DNA from: Nymphaea colorata
Taxonomy: Eukaryota > Streptophyta > Magnoliopsida > Nymphaeales > Nymphaeaceae
Length of the DNA: 64,000 bases
Assembly (NCBI RefSeq): GCF_008831285.2
Contig: NC_045138.2
Coordinates: forward strand, 31,095,934 to 31,159,933
Reading direction: 5' to 3'
Part shown: one piece after another, positions 48,027-59,938 of the stretch
Layout of the letters: every line of letters starts with the position of its first letter
Position numbering within the stretch: position 1 is the stretch's first letter
Made by a program: the position numbers and the translations under genes
Notes under the pieces: generated by a model
What the model was told of the DNA's origin: nothing
Database searches by the model: none
What the model saw: only the letters and a program-made list of their open reading frames with translations

Positions 48027-51000
48027 TTACACTTCCTTTTTGTCCTGATTTGCAGGAGTGTCTGCTTGCACCATTGCGAGCTTCGCATCTTTGTCAGAAG
48101 CAACATCTTGAATCCCTAAGTTGCAACAAGTAAAATGAGAAAATGATAAGAGTAGAGGAGAAATGTCCAAGTAGTCATAATATTTGGTTAACTAGAAGAT
48201 TATACCAGGTACAGCACTAGGAGCTGACAAAGATGAACCCTGGCCACCGTGGCTATAGCCACGGGTAACAGTGCTGGCCATAGAGGGCAGCCTCCCTTGA
48301 AGATCATGAGAAAGTGTCCTTCTACCACTTGTTTCACTATCACTGCCCATTTTACAAGCTTCACTTAAGGACACAGGCCTGCTACTTTTGGAAGAATATG
48401 TTGTAGACCACGATCGCCCATTAGATCCAGCTAAAGCCATGATAGCATCAGCCTAAAAGTGATCACATTAATTATTTTGTTAAGAACCTGAAAAGGCAGA
48501 AATCAAGCCAACAATGATAGAACTCCGACCACACATACAAGGAGTTGTTACCAGCTTATTTTTTAGTCTGTAACTGAGAAAACTGCATTCAGGAAAAAAA
48601 GCTTTGTCGCTTGCCAGGTGGTGCAAAACCTCAAGGCAAGCACCTCTACCCCCATGTCCGACACTTGCTTTAGCTTATGCAGGGCGCTGACACCCAGAGA
48701 AATTGAACTAGCAACTGGCCTTTTACCAGTCGCTGGTCCAACCAGCTATGTCAAATCAAACCCCTAGGGCCACTGGTTGTTTTAACACTTTACTATCCTG
48801 GCATGCACCATATCTACGAATGTGGACCGTGCCACTTTTTCTTCCCATTTCTACAAGAAAAACCACTCACAGGACATGAGACCTAGTCACACTCTTCCTA
48901 TGTCACCTGGGTGTGGGGTGCAGGTGCGGGGTGCGACAAGTTCCAAAAAAAAATTGGGTGCGGGTGCGGTGAGAGCACATATATATATGTTATTTGTTAT
49001 ATAAGTAATTTTATTTGTCTATATTTTTAAACTTTTTTTATCATAATCTCATACAAAATTCAAAGTTTTATTAAATAAAATAAAGGAGAGAGAGAGAAGA
49101 GGGAAAGATAGGAGAAGGAAAAAAAAGAAAAAAAAGAAAAACAAGAGGAAAGAAGAACGGGTGCGGTCAGCAGCACCCAATTCGGTTTGACCGAGTCGGG
49201 CGCCGTGTCGCGATGCACCCACACCTATGTGACTTAGCACTTCTCACAGCGTGAAACCACATGGCTAGACCTACTTAGGCTTGTGAAAACTGTCGAGCCA
49301 GTGAAATTTTTACTTTGACTGCTTTCCTGAAAGTCAAAGCCCAATCTGCTGCACCAACACCCTTGATGTTTGACCACATCAGTTGTTTACTAATATGTTT
49401 TGGATCCTGGAATTGAGACTCGTAAATTAGCCTGAAATTTTGAAAACAACAGCCCCAAAGTAATGTGAAGAGAAAACAAGAAACTTGTATCAAAATAACA
49501 ATTGAAAGTGTGCTTCCTGCTAAATTACATAGTGTCAACAACATTTATGGATTAGAACAAGAAAATAGTAATCATAACACTCATTTTCCTAACTAAATTT
49601 GTATTGGTGATGTGGCCAAAAACTAAAGTGTACACGTACCACCACTTAAGATGAATATAGAGGCCAATATTTCAGTTCGTATGTATAAAAACTAATGTTC
49701 ACGGAAGAAAATAACCAACAAAAAGACCCAAAATGCATCGTCCAGACCTAATTATTCCAGTATCCTTTTCAAAAGTTGATTACCAAGTTAGATACGCCAC
49801 CATTTTGGATGCCCATCAATCTAGTTTTCTTTACAGATCGGAGGAAGTGCCAGATTATACTTATGATACTGATACCTTTAAAATCCACCTTTTCAAATGT
49901 CCTATGCAAATGGAAGTGATAACGGATAACAAGCAAGAGCTAGAAAGATGAAATAAACTTCATCCAGTCTTCTTGGATAAGCAACATCACGTTGGTAGAG
50001 AGAAACTGATGTTTCAAGTTCTCACATGTTAGCAAATTGTTGGCCATTGAGTGGTTGCCAATCACTTTAGTACTTCAGTGTCAGCCACCAAAGCTATAAG
50101 AGATCAACCTCCTACACTTCAGCACTCTTTTTTCTGCCTTCAAGGTTTTCACCAACTCGTGGAACTATGAATATGAGCAAGAAAGTGTGACAAGAGAGAG
50201 AGAGAGAGAGAGAGAGAGCTCAATTACATGGGGGAGGCATTCATAATTCAAAAATATAACCTGCACATAACTGTATTCCTTGCAAAATTAGGCCTGTGCT
50301 AGATAAGGTGCAAACTGCAAAGCCTACAAAATTAGGCCTGTGCTTTGGTAGTTGGTGTTTTCTGTGAGCATTTACATCAAACTTGTCCACAACTGCAATT
50401 TCGTTGGGTTCTCCCAGGATTCTCTAAAGTTAAAATTCAAAAACCATTGCATAATCTAGTGAACATCTACTATGTGATAAGGTCTTAAAGATATTTGGAA
50501 ATTAAGACCAAAAAAATCCTAAAATTGGTTAGCTAGATTAGCATTTCTTTTGCTAGTATCACCTTTCAATAAACCCTTTGGAAAAAGATAACCTGTGATA
50601 CTAACCTGAACATGTCTCTCTAGAATTTTATTTCAGTCATTAGAGATGAAAATTGAGCTGACCATATGCTAAAGTACAATTCAATAGCTGGCATCGAGAT
50701 ACCATAACCAATATATGTGGGTGTATCGATCTACTATGTTATACGGAAATTGAAAATGACCAGGTTAAATCATTTACTTTTTAGTATTACTAGAGACTGC
50801 ACAGAATACAGTAGGTCATGTGTCACCTTTGCTTCCTTAAAAATCACAATATGGCATGCCAAATATGCTAGGCAGGAGGATAAGCAACACCCCTTGTCTA
50901 AGACCTTTTTTCTCATAAGCAACTACTAGACAGGCTCTTAAACCATTTTCCGCATAGTGTTTGCTGATCATCTTAACTAAAACTGCAAGGTATAAACCTG

Positions 51001-53516
51001 TGCAATCAGCATCCCCTGCGCATTAGAAGTGTCCACCTTTTTTGACTAATGCAAACTCAGATGGTACAAAGAATGTCCTCATTACTGGTAGAAAAGCATC
51101 CCATTGAAGGAACTGAACATTTTCTCAAACCCGTTCATCAATAAGAATGTATATATGGAGCAATGCTTCTTGTGGTCCGTATCCAGCATTATATTAATTT
51201 CAATGTCTTGACTGTAGGATATGAACCAAAATTTTAGAGAGATGAAAAACAGTAAAAAATAGAAACAAACAGAGTTACATTAAAGCTTTTAGGTGGCCTG
51301 TTAAAAAAAATATGTGACAGTTAACATTTAGGTTCAGATGCAACATCTTTTGTCCAGCATCCATTGCAATTTCTATCTAAGGAAAGTAGGATAGGATCCC
51401 TAAAAATGAAGTATCCCTCTCATATATGTTTTTGAACAAAAAGTAAGTACTTTTGATCCTCCAAAATTTGATTCATTATTTAGCCGTTGATTTTGGACGT
51501 CCAAAAAGTCCTGCTGGTCCATAAACATTGGATCCTGGTAACTCAATCTCCACAAAGACCAACCCTATAGACAATATCTGTAGTGCTGGATATAGAAAAA
51601 AAAATATTGAGAAGGAAAACTATAATGCAAACTAGTTTTAAAACCTTTGTTCACAGCAAGGGCAAATAAACTTTTCCATGTCCACACCTCTTCTTATTTG
51701 ACATAGCATAAGATCCACCTTCTATAGAGTGCATGATAAAAAACCAAGGGTATGAACAAGATTGAGGCCACGTACAGAGGTATCCATTTCATACTTGCAG
51801 AATTGAATTTGCTACCCAGTGTCTATTGGTCACATTGTGATGCATCCTTTAGCACAAATGTGATCCAAGAGATTGAATTTGATATCGACAATTTATTGGT
51901 CATACATCAAATTAGAAACTTAAAAGTCATAAAATAGTCAAAAATTTACAATTTCAGTGGCGCAGAGGTTTTATGTTAGAAGATTGCAGGATACTTCAAT
52001 CTTTCTAATTACCAGATTATATTTCTTTCCACACAAACCTACATATTTGTGTTCCAATCCTCAAGACTGGGTTGTTCTTCATATCTTAGTGCATGCATCC
52101 CCCTTTTTTGGAGTGTCATGAACTGTTCTGCTTGGTCGTTTGTTTGGTGACGCGCTATCATTTTCCAACATGTATTGCATACCTTTCTATCAACTTTTTT
52201 GGTGACTTGTAGCATTCATTCATTTCTTACTCTAAGTTATGAACTGTTCTGCTTGGTGATTTGCTACCATTTTCCAACATGTATCACATACCTCTATCAA
52301 TATATTTTTTTTGTGACTTGCAGCATTCATTCATTTCATGCTCTAATGCCTTCCTTTGCTTACATAATTTTTCATGTGGGCATTCAATATTCCTCTCTAA
52401 CTGACCTACCTTCTCATGTGTGGTACCACTGTCAATTCTTTTACAGAAAAAACATCTCATCCATTTTACGTATCTACTTAGTACAAGAAAGAATATAGTG
52501 GACTTTTCAGATGTTTAAACATTAAACAAATTTATGATATGCTTGCTTGCATAAAGATATCTAAAATAAAGAATTCTAATGGCAGTAAAATAATTGCTCA
52601 AGGAAAAAAGTGAAGCAGTTAAAAAGAAAATAAAAGAGTGAAAAGATAAAGCATAACTGAACAGCTAGAGCACAAGCTTGAATCTCGACAGGCAACAACA
52701 TGGTCTTCCCAAGAAGGTCCTGTGAACAGGTCCACCCCAGCTACATTGAAGTTAAGAGGCCAAATTTTGAAACTCAAATAGTAAAAACACTTTCCAGGGA
52801 TCCTGTTAAAGAAATATTCTAAAGGCTAGCACCTTCTGAAGAATTATGGACTATGACCTTGAGACAAAAAGCATCTGTGTAAGCCCTATAAAGGTTCTAA
52901 GTCTTAGGCATGTACTGAAGATATTCAAGATCCAGGTTAGCAAGTTAAAACGAAGAAAAGAAAAAAGTTCAAGATTAGAATCTTTAGAAAAAGTAATGGC
53001 TTTGGTTCTATGTAAGCAGTTACAGATTCTTGTTTCTTCCATTGTTTAAAAACTCATCCAAGTGAGTAAATTGGGTTCACTCAGGCTGACCTGGTGACTT
53101 GGACCTCAACCTAGTCGAGAAAAGGAAAACCAGGAAATGGAAGAACGCCAAGTCATAGAATGATTACGTTGAGTACTCGAGTTTTTTCTGAGTCAAATGG
53201 CTTAATCAAATTATTTGTTTACATGATAATGTGTGTATACACAAGAAACTAGGTAAATGACTACATATATATAGGCACGCACGCACACACACACTCACAC
53301 TACAAAATTTTCACTATAGTAGGGTGGGAATGAAAGGAATGCACCAGCTTCTGCCGATCCTCTCACAATAGACCCAGATGCAGACACATACACATATACT
53401 GATAACATAAGTATAGTAAATATATTACCAAATTTTGCATTTATATGTGCATATGCATTATTATATGTAATATATCAAGGTTACAGTAAATTAAGAAATT
53501 ATACATATATACATAT

Positions 53517-53565
<49 letters not shown>

Positions 53566-56219
53566 CAGATATACTTTCTGTGAGAAAATAAGTTGTCAAA
53601 GCCAGGACGAGCCACTGAGTTGACCAAGTGAATCACAAGCCAATTCACTCCTAATGGAATCTTGAACCACTGGATTTTAAAACTTTGGTTTCTTTTCCTT
53701 ATTGACAGAAATCGTCAAATAATCGAAGAAAAAATTTGTAGAGGTATAAAACATCTTTGAGCATCTTCAGATACCAGTCATCAGCTCGTCAGAGAGCCAC
53801 TGACATGTTGCCTACAGTTTCACATAAAGTAACTAGCAGTTGCGAACAAAAGTAGTGATTTCTGTCTAGGCCCTATTAACCAGGTGATGATGGACTTTAA
53901 ATTGGCCAACATATCAAATATGCTTACTATATTGAATCCTGATGTTTCAAGTTAATTCAACAACTTACCCTAATTTCACAAAAGCTGCTGCATCTTGTTT
54001 CATATGGGTATCCCTTTCATATGGGTAATCCCTTCATATGGGTATCCCTTCATTTAGCATCATAATAGCCTATTATAATTCAGGGAAATAATGCCATGAG
54101 CAAAATTTCATGCAATAAACTTAGTTCAGCATGGAAAACTTACAGAATAAAAAGACACTAGAAACGGAATATCCACATAAAGATTATGACACATAATGCT
54201 GGAAAGAAATGTAGAAGCAGTGGCTGAGCCAGAGAAATTTTCTGGAGAGACACTGCTTCACAGGTTTTCATACTTGAAGGGGAACTTACATGTACAACAA
54301 AGTAAATATTAAACAATCTTAATGTAAAAATGAAAGAAAATTGAAAAGCTGGTGTGGGCAACTGCCCACACCAGCCTATATGTGGCTCCGCCACTGTGTA
54401 GAAGCGTTAATGGGACAACCAATAGCACAAAGAACATATAGAACTGGCAGCAAGATACCTTTTTTGGATGAACATCATCAAATACATGTGCTTGTCCAGC
54501 ATAAAATATGGTCATTTGGCGATTAACTGATGATAGAACCTTGTGACTGTGACAATAAGAAACAGAAATCAGATGGAAAGTTTCCTTGGCCAACTCCTTC
54601 ATTTTTTTCCACAGACCATAAAAATTACAAGCTTCAGACAAATCTTCAAAAGTTTTAAGTTCCACTAACACATACCTCGATGGACCAACATATTCAAGCT
54701 CAGTAGTTTGAGGTCCAAGCTTTTGTCTACTGCAGCTTGGTGTCATGCCTGTTGGAATCCGATCAGCTGCTCCACTAGCTGAGGTGACAATATTTGCAAT
54801 CCCGGAACCCTTCATTCCAGTTCTTGAACCTTCATCTGCAGCAGGCTGTGTAACAAGTGAAGGACCTCCGCTGCTGTCCCCATAAACACTTGAGGAAATC
54901 TTATCAGCAAATGACCCATACTGGGTGTACTGACTAAGGCGAGGATGGAAGTTTGCTGCAGGCATTGCATTGGCCGGCATGATTCTATCCAAGTTTGACG
55001 CAACAAAGTCTCTCACATTCATTGGTGGCTGAGAAAGAGAAGAACCACCAGAAACAGTTTTTGGTGGTTGCATAGAAAGGAGAACTTCTTCATGATGTTG
55101 CCTAACTAATCTGTCGTTTCTTGCATCATTGTGGGCGATCTGTTAAACAACATGAGCGTTACCACAAAAATAAATTATCAGTTTCATTCAAGCTCACAAC
55201 GGTTTCCAAACCTAAACAAGGAAGCCGCTGAGTTGATGTTTATGCCCTGTAAAACCACGAACCGTTCCCAAACATCTCTAAAGCTCTATAATAGTTAACG
55301 ATGACATACAGAAATGGAAGAAGCCAGAAAAGGATGAAAGGCCGGCCAAGTTAAATTGACCGTGTTTTAGTCAGCTCTACCTTCATAAAATGCGCCCCTT
55401 CTAATGAATCTGCTCCGATTGGTAACTTTCTGCCGCCCACTGATCCGATGAAGCCCGAGTCCGAATTGCTCCTCTTCCTTCCGGAATATCGGTCGAGCAT
55501 TGAAGAGCTACTCATTTGTCCTTGTAACTGAACTCCAATGTTACTTACACCTTGCCTCTCTGCTAAGAATAGAGAACCAAAGAGAGGAACAGTAATCAGA
55601 TACCATCAATAAAAAGGTAAATGACAATAGACACTTCCGATAGGCATGTACAATTGAGAGCCACAAGTATGAGCTAGAAGAGGCCTACATAATTCTCTGT
55701 GCATGACAAATACAAAAGGCCCCAATCATGAAAAACAGAGCGATAACAAACAAAAATACGGATACCACGCTCTCAACCCAAAAACTAAAGGGAAATTTTT
55801 TAGGTACCCATCAGAAAATAACACTTAAAACAGAAAATTTGAGGTTAAGAGAAAACCAATTCTCACGCACCAACAATCTCTCTAGAACGAAAGGGTCCAA
55901 AGGGGGCATGAAAACCAATTTGCCCAGCACCAATGAAAAACTTGAACTCAAAGAAACAAAAAGATCAGAAGAAGAGGCAGGAAAAGGTGGTACCGGGAGA
56001 AAAGCCGGAGGGAGGGCAAGCAAGAGGATGGCTAGAAGATGCTCCAACTGACGAGGCCTCCGGCGGATCCCCAACAATGTTCTTACTTGTGGCCCGCAGC
56101 GCTGCCGAGGAGTCTGTACAGCTCATGCCAAGGAAGTCGTGGAAAACCGGCTGCTGCTGTTGTTGCTGTTGCTGCTGCTGCTGCTGCCCGTCGCTCGCCA
56201 TTATCACACTGCTCGCCAT
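48027..56219 (-). CDS. TIFY8: TIFY8 (ZIM/TIFY-domain protein), 6 exons, 431 aa
   Basis: Minus-strand exons: 56219-55994, 55562-55381, 55139-54676, 54546-54459, 48452-48206, 48115-48027. Phases join cleanly to a TAA stop. The protein opens MASSVIMASDG, then a 12-residue polyGln tract (12-23), then the conserved N-terminal FHDFLGM. Residues 76-290 are Ser/Gly-rich and include GRKRSNSDSGF and AADEGSRTG(M)KGSGI, both typical of TIFY8. The TIFY core TIFYAG sits at 303-308, followed by QAHVFDDVHP and ADAIMALAGSNG, completing the ZIM domain across exons 4-5. The C-terminus ends DKKEV. There is no Jas degron or CCT/GATA domain, which separates it from JAZ, PPD and ZML proteins. TIFY8 is a nuclear transcriptional adaptor that can recruit NINJA/TOPLESS-type corepression in Arabidopsis; the role here is by homology. 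The start is the first ATG of the frame; a second in-frame ATG follows six codons on. Confidence 0.93.
48600..48770 (-). mobile_element. tRNA-like SINE copy in TIFY8 intron 4
   Basis: The minus strand shows CATAGCTGGTTGG (around 48738-48750) as box A and CTAGTTCAATTTC (48699-48711) as box B, then a body ending CACCTGGCAAGCGACAAAG. It lies in the sense direction of TIFY8, in the 6 kb intron 4. The internal layout matches the copies at 33058 and 40735. Confidence 0.5.
50193..50218 (+). repeat. (GA)n microsatellite in TIFY8 intron 4
   Basis: About 13 GA units. Confidence 0.9.
51752..51937 (+). mobile_element. Possible copia RNase H remnant in TIFY8 intron 4
   Basis: A 61-codon plus-strand frame includes EATYRGIHFILAEL and IEFDIDN...IRNLKVIK. 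These resemble the start and end of a copia RNase H domain with the middle lost. Weak similarity; it could be chance. Confidence 0.35.
52118..52347 (+). repeat. 121-bp tandem duplication in TIFY8 intron 4
   Basis: Copies begin ATGAACTGTTCTGCTTGGT at 52118 and 52239. Both contain CATTTTCCAACATGTAT and AGCATTCATTCATTTC, with several indels between them. Confidence 0.9.
53500..53562 (+). repeat. (ATACATAT)n-(AT)n microsatellite
   Basis: Four ATACATAT-type units run into an uninterrupted AT run. Confidence 0.95.
53998..54053 (+). repeat. 18-bp tandem repeat, three copies
   Basis: TTTCATATGGGTATCCC occurs three times in a row with one-base differences (GTATCCC versus GTAATCCC). Confidence 0.9.
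54210..54404. mobile_element. hAT-type MITE with 8-bp target-site duplication
   Basis: The 179-bp element (54218-54396) is flanked on both sides by the identical 8-mer TGTAGAAG (54210-54217 and 54397-54404). Its ends are inverted: CAGTGGCTGAGCC on the left and GGCTCCGCCACTG on the right, 12 of 13 matching. An 8-bp duplication with CAG-type ends is the hAT signature. It also contains a perfect 13-bp stem (GCTGGTGTGGGCA and its complement, about 54349-54376) next to the right end. No transposase is encoded. It sits in TIFY8 intron 4, 55 bp past the exon 4 donor. Confidence 0.93.
56151..56186 (-). repeat. CAG/CAA repeat encoding the TIFY8 polyGln tract
   Basis: Twelve consecutive Gln codons (nine CAG and three CAA) code for residues 12-23 of TIFY8. 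The CAA interruptions should limit slippage, but length polymorphism is likely. Confidence 0.9.
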
Positions 56220-58019
56220 CGGCCACACATACGCAGTCCGCCTAGCACGCCAACACCATCCTTCTCTGTCTCTCTGTCTCTCTCTCTCTCTCCTACCACG
56301 CTAACACTATTCTTCCTTCCTCCCTCTTCTTCCTCTCTCTCTCTCTCTCAATCAAAGGAGAGAGGATGAAAGGAAGGTTTCTGCAATCAAAGTAATTTAA
56401 AAGGAAAAAGCACAGGAAGGGATTCAGAAACAGAGACAGACCTTTCCTTTCCCTCAGAGCGCCATTGCCATTCGCCAATAGCGGTGTTTCATCCTCTGCA
56501 CCTCTTCCCGTTTCTATTCTTTTTCTTTTTCTCCTTTCCTCTCAAAATATTTTCTTTTTCCACCTATTCCACGTCGCCGGCGAGAGAAAGCGGAGCTACT
56601 GGCGTGTCGCGTCTGATCGTCTTAGCAAAATTACGGGTCTTTACCGCAATCATTGACTAGGATCTCGTTTCTTTAGTCTCCCGAATCTGATACGAGCGGC
56701 AGAAAAGAAAAATCAGGAAGCGTCCATAAGCGATAATAAGACTCGGTCGACTTGCCTGTTACCGTTAACTGCAACCAATGTACTTTGGAAACATACATGC
56801 CGCTTAAACCAGTGCTACTTAAACCAGCAACCAACCATCCACCAGATAGGTACACTCAACCTTTTAAACTCTTAACCCTTTCCAGCATTGGTTTATGAAT
56901 CTACTCCAAAGATTGAGATACATTTATATGTCCAGGTAATATAATGTTCTAAAAAATTTTGAAACAATAACAAGTTATTACTATTGCTAGATGGGCCCTT
57001 AAGGGCTATACACTCACTTGGTAGTAGAAAACTTAGCACTTGAGACTGGTTTGTGTTTGGACCAAAATAAAGAATTTGAGCCACGATGGGCACATAAGCA
57101 TAATTTGTTGAGATAAATAATTCTTTGCCGGGATTTTGTTTGTGACACACAATGGGCGGAGTTGAAACCCATGTGTTAGCTTTGGAACACCAAGGTTTTC
57201 ATGAATGAGATGATGAAGTGGTGCTAGTGCTTGGGTAGTGTTGGTGAAATCAGAAATTTGTAGTTGAGAGACAAATCCTTTGAAATATCGCAAGAGCATC
57301 AATATATGAATAAATAAATGAGATTATCATACATCAATGCATACAAATTGTGTGAGTCAATATGGACATGCCCATGCAAGCCCACCACTCAAAACATTTG
57401 ACTCAAGCATGAGAGACCTGATGTCACTTTATTCGGGTGAGTAGGAGGTTAACAACTTATTGCCTAAATAAAACTCGAAAACTCTTTCATTTTTCATGTT
57501 TTTGAAGTCTTAGATTGTGTCGGGATCTAGGTGAGGTACGGTACATCCTTCAACTTGAGTGTCACAATCCCACCTTTTACGGTGTAAGATAATAGTACCC
57601 ATTAGAATTTAATAGGAGATGTGCCTTGTACACGTCTACCTACCTGACCAACTACACTCCTTAAGGCAAAAGACCCCGTACCACTTAAAAGTGAATATGC
57701 TTGGAACATGCTTGTTCTTGTATCTAAAACAGCGTATCCTACCCTCAAGTAATAAGCTCTAGTGCTTAACTCTCTAATATAAAGACCTAAAAGAAACTCG
57801 ATTTGGGACTTCAATGTCCACCGTTTGTATCTTCTATTCTGTTTGTACACCAAAACGACGAACCGAACATATTCTATAGAGTTGAGCTTTACACCTCAAA
57901 GGAATGCACCATGTTGTGTTTGTCTTCCAACCTTCTTTCTTAACTTGATTTGAAAAAGTCACTTTTAAGGTGGATTGAGAAGTTAATCTAACCAGGCACT
58001 TAGGTTAGCGTTAATTTTT

Positions 58020-58318
58020 TTGCTAAAAAAAATATTTTGAAGAACATATAAACATCCTAATGTGTTTATAAAACCTATTTTAATATAAAACATGCTTTGA
58101 ATCAAGTTGTTTCTTTGAAAAATGTTGATATTTCTATGATCAAAATATAGATGTTACGAGAGCCCTTCATTTCTGTTTAATATAAAAATACTATTAAAAC
58201 CCAAAAATGATAAACTTAATATACATTTTGCATCAAGATCATATTGGTAAAGGTTAGATTTTCAGAAACAAATATTTTAAATGGCATATTTGATGGGTTT
58301 GGTTTTTGTCCTTGACAC
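58020..58318 (+). repeat. Unknown dispersed repeat, copy 1
   Basis: The stretch from TGCTAAAAAAAATATTTTG to GGTTTTTGTCCTTGAC shares its motif order (AAGTTGTTTCT, AAAAATACTATTAAA, AACTTAAT) with 62364-62638 in the same orientation. The family is unknown. Confidence 0.75.
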
Positions 58319-58518
58319 AAGTCGAATAATCCGACCTGTATCGGGGGGTCCGAATCGGGCAAGAAACATAGGATATGTGGGCCGCCCTTCCCCTCGCGCC
58401 GGACCACAGATTTGTATGTGATTGTGAAAGTCTACCGCTTGCTTCCGCCACGAAACGAACGTAGAGCGGACGGTACGGTGAAGGGGAAGTTTCGTCGCTA
58501 TAGTATGAAATCTACAGA

Positions 58519-58550
58519 GCCGTTGCCGTTGCCGTTGCCGTTGCCGTTAC
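58519..58550 (+). repeat. (GCCGTT)n hexanucleotide repeat
   Basis: Five GCCGTT units in a row, within a local GC-richer block. Confidence 0.9.
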
Positions 58551-59243
58551 TTTTGAGACAGAGAACCCTTTTAGTCCTTGACCAGAAAAAGTAAGGGTAT
58601 TTTAGTCAAGCGAGCTAAGACCGGCGGGGAGGAGAAGAAGTTGGTGAAATTTTGCACGCGATCCTCATGCACTTCTGCTTCGCCGCTATGGCCGCGCATT
58701 AATTCTGGATCCGAGATTCGGATTAGCTCTGGAAGAACCGAACCTGCTCGTTAACTAGTCTCCTTCTTAGGCTTTTCTTTTTCTTTCTCCTTGTTCTTAA
58801 CTTGGGCTACAACTACAATACAAGCAGCTAAAAGCTGCAAAACTTTGCTCCAAGATCCGATCCATTTGCATCCTTAGTTAGAACATGATTAAGTACCAAA
58901 GATTATATTAACCATGTGTACAATACAAGTTGACTAAAGCAATATGACAAAGCTTAAGCTTTGAAATGATGATTAAGGTAAGACTAGCAGATGAACAAAA
59001 TAAATATAGTTTTCTTTCCCTGTTTCTATTGCTTTTTTGTGTCTTCCAGGCCCTAATCATATTGTTTTCTTCTTCTTGTTTCAGTTTCCTATGGACATCT
59101 TGATTCGTGTGCAGCTTATGTTAGATGATCAACAAGGTTCTGACTTTTGCGAATTGGCTTCTTCCCATCGTTGTTGCTTATCCACCAGTTAACTCCTAAA
59201 CACTTTTCAATAACGGAGAGACAATTAGAAAGCAACCATCTTG

Positions 59244-59250
<7 letters not shown>

Positions 59251-59315
<65 letters not shown>
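59251..59315 (+). repeat. (TA)n microsatellite, about 32 units
   Basis: One of the longest uninterrupted TA runs in the window. Confidence 0.95.
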
Positions 59316-59800
59316 CTAAATGTAAATCTATTCAAACGTAAGTGCATTTTAGTTGTTTCGTCAAATTGCTGAAATATGTTCTGCTGGTAAAATTTCTCTT
59401 AAATATAAAAGTTAGGTGGCTGTAAATTACTTTACATAAACCAGTCGTGTTCCTTTTCAGGCATTATGAATCTACTAGAGTCAAATTCCTAGAAGGTGTT
59501 TTGTCATTGCCTCTTCACATTTGCAAAAAAGTTAAATGAATTTTCATCAGATTCACATGTGAATCCTAGTTACGTGTAGTTCCAAGAAACTCACCCTTTG
59601 TCTACGAGAGGTAGACACAATGGTGGGGGTGGGGGTTGGTAGGCGGTTATTTTCTGATTTTCTTACATTAGTGCCTGTCGGCCGCAAATTTTGGTCACGT
59701 TTTCATGTTTCAATTGAACACCTTCCATTTTGAATTATGATCGAGGGAGAAGATTATTCTTTTTACCAAACAAGCATATGCGGATCAAATCACGATCTTA

Positions 59801-59938
59801 CCGAATAGGTTAACCTTTTGAACTGCTTCTGAATCCATGGGCAGGCAAGAAACAACCTGGCGAACTAAAACATCTTAGTAGCCAGAGGAAAAGAAAGCAA
59901 AAGCGATTATTCCCGTAGTAGCGGCGAGCGAAATGGGA
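59801..59938 (+). pseudogene. rrn23: Organellar (plastid-type) 23S rRNA fragment
   Basis: The segment from CCGAATAGGTTAACC through GAATCCATGGGCAGGCAAG and CATCTTAGTAGCCAGAGG to GTAGTAGCGGCGAGCGAAA is the 5' domain of bacterial-type LSU rRNA as found in plastids. Against the plastid sequence as I remember it there are about four substitutions and a 3-bp insertion in the GCGATTCCCG region. At about 138 bp it is a transferred fragment, not a functional rRNA gene. A mitochondrial origin is less likely but not excluded. Confidence 0.85.

Noticed and set aside
54309-55073. 254-codon single-exon reading of the TIFY8 centre
   Set aside because: It runs through intron 3 and into intron 4. Good donor and acceptor sites and family alignment support splicing; the readthrough is discussed as a possible isoform only.
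57602-57853. 83-codon minus-strand frame
   Set aside because: No recognisable motif. It lies in a region with copia-like repeat traces and is probably decayed element sequence.
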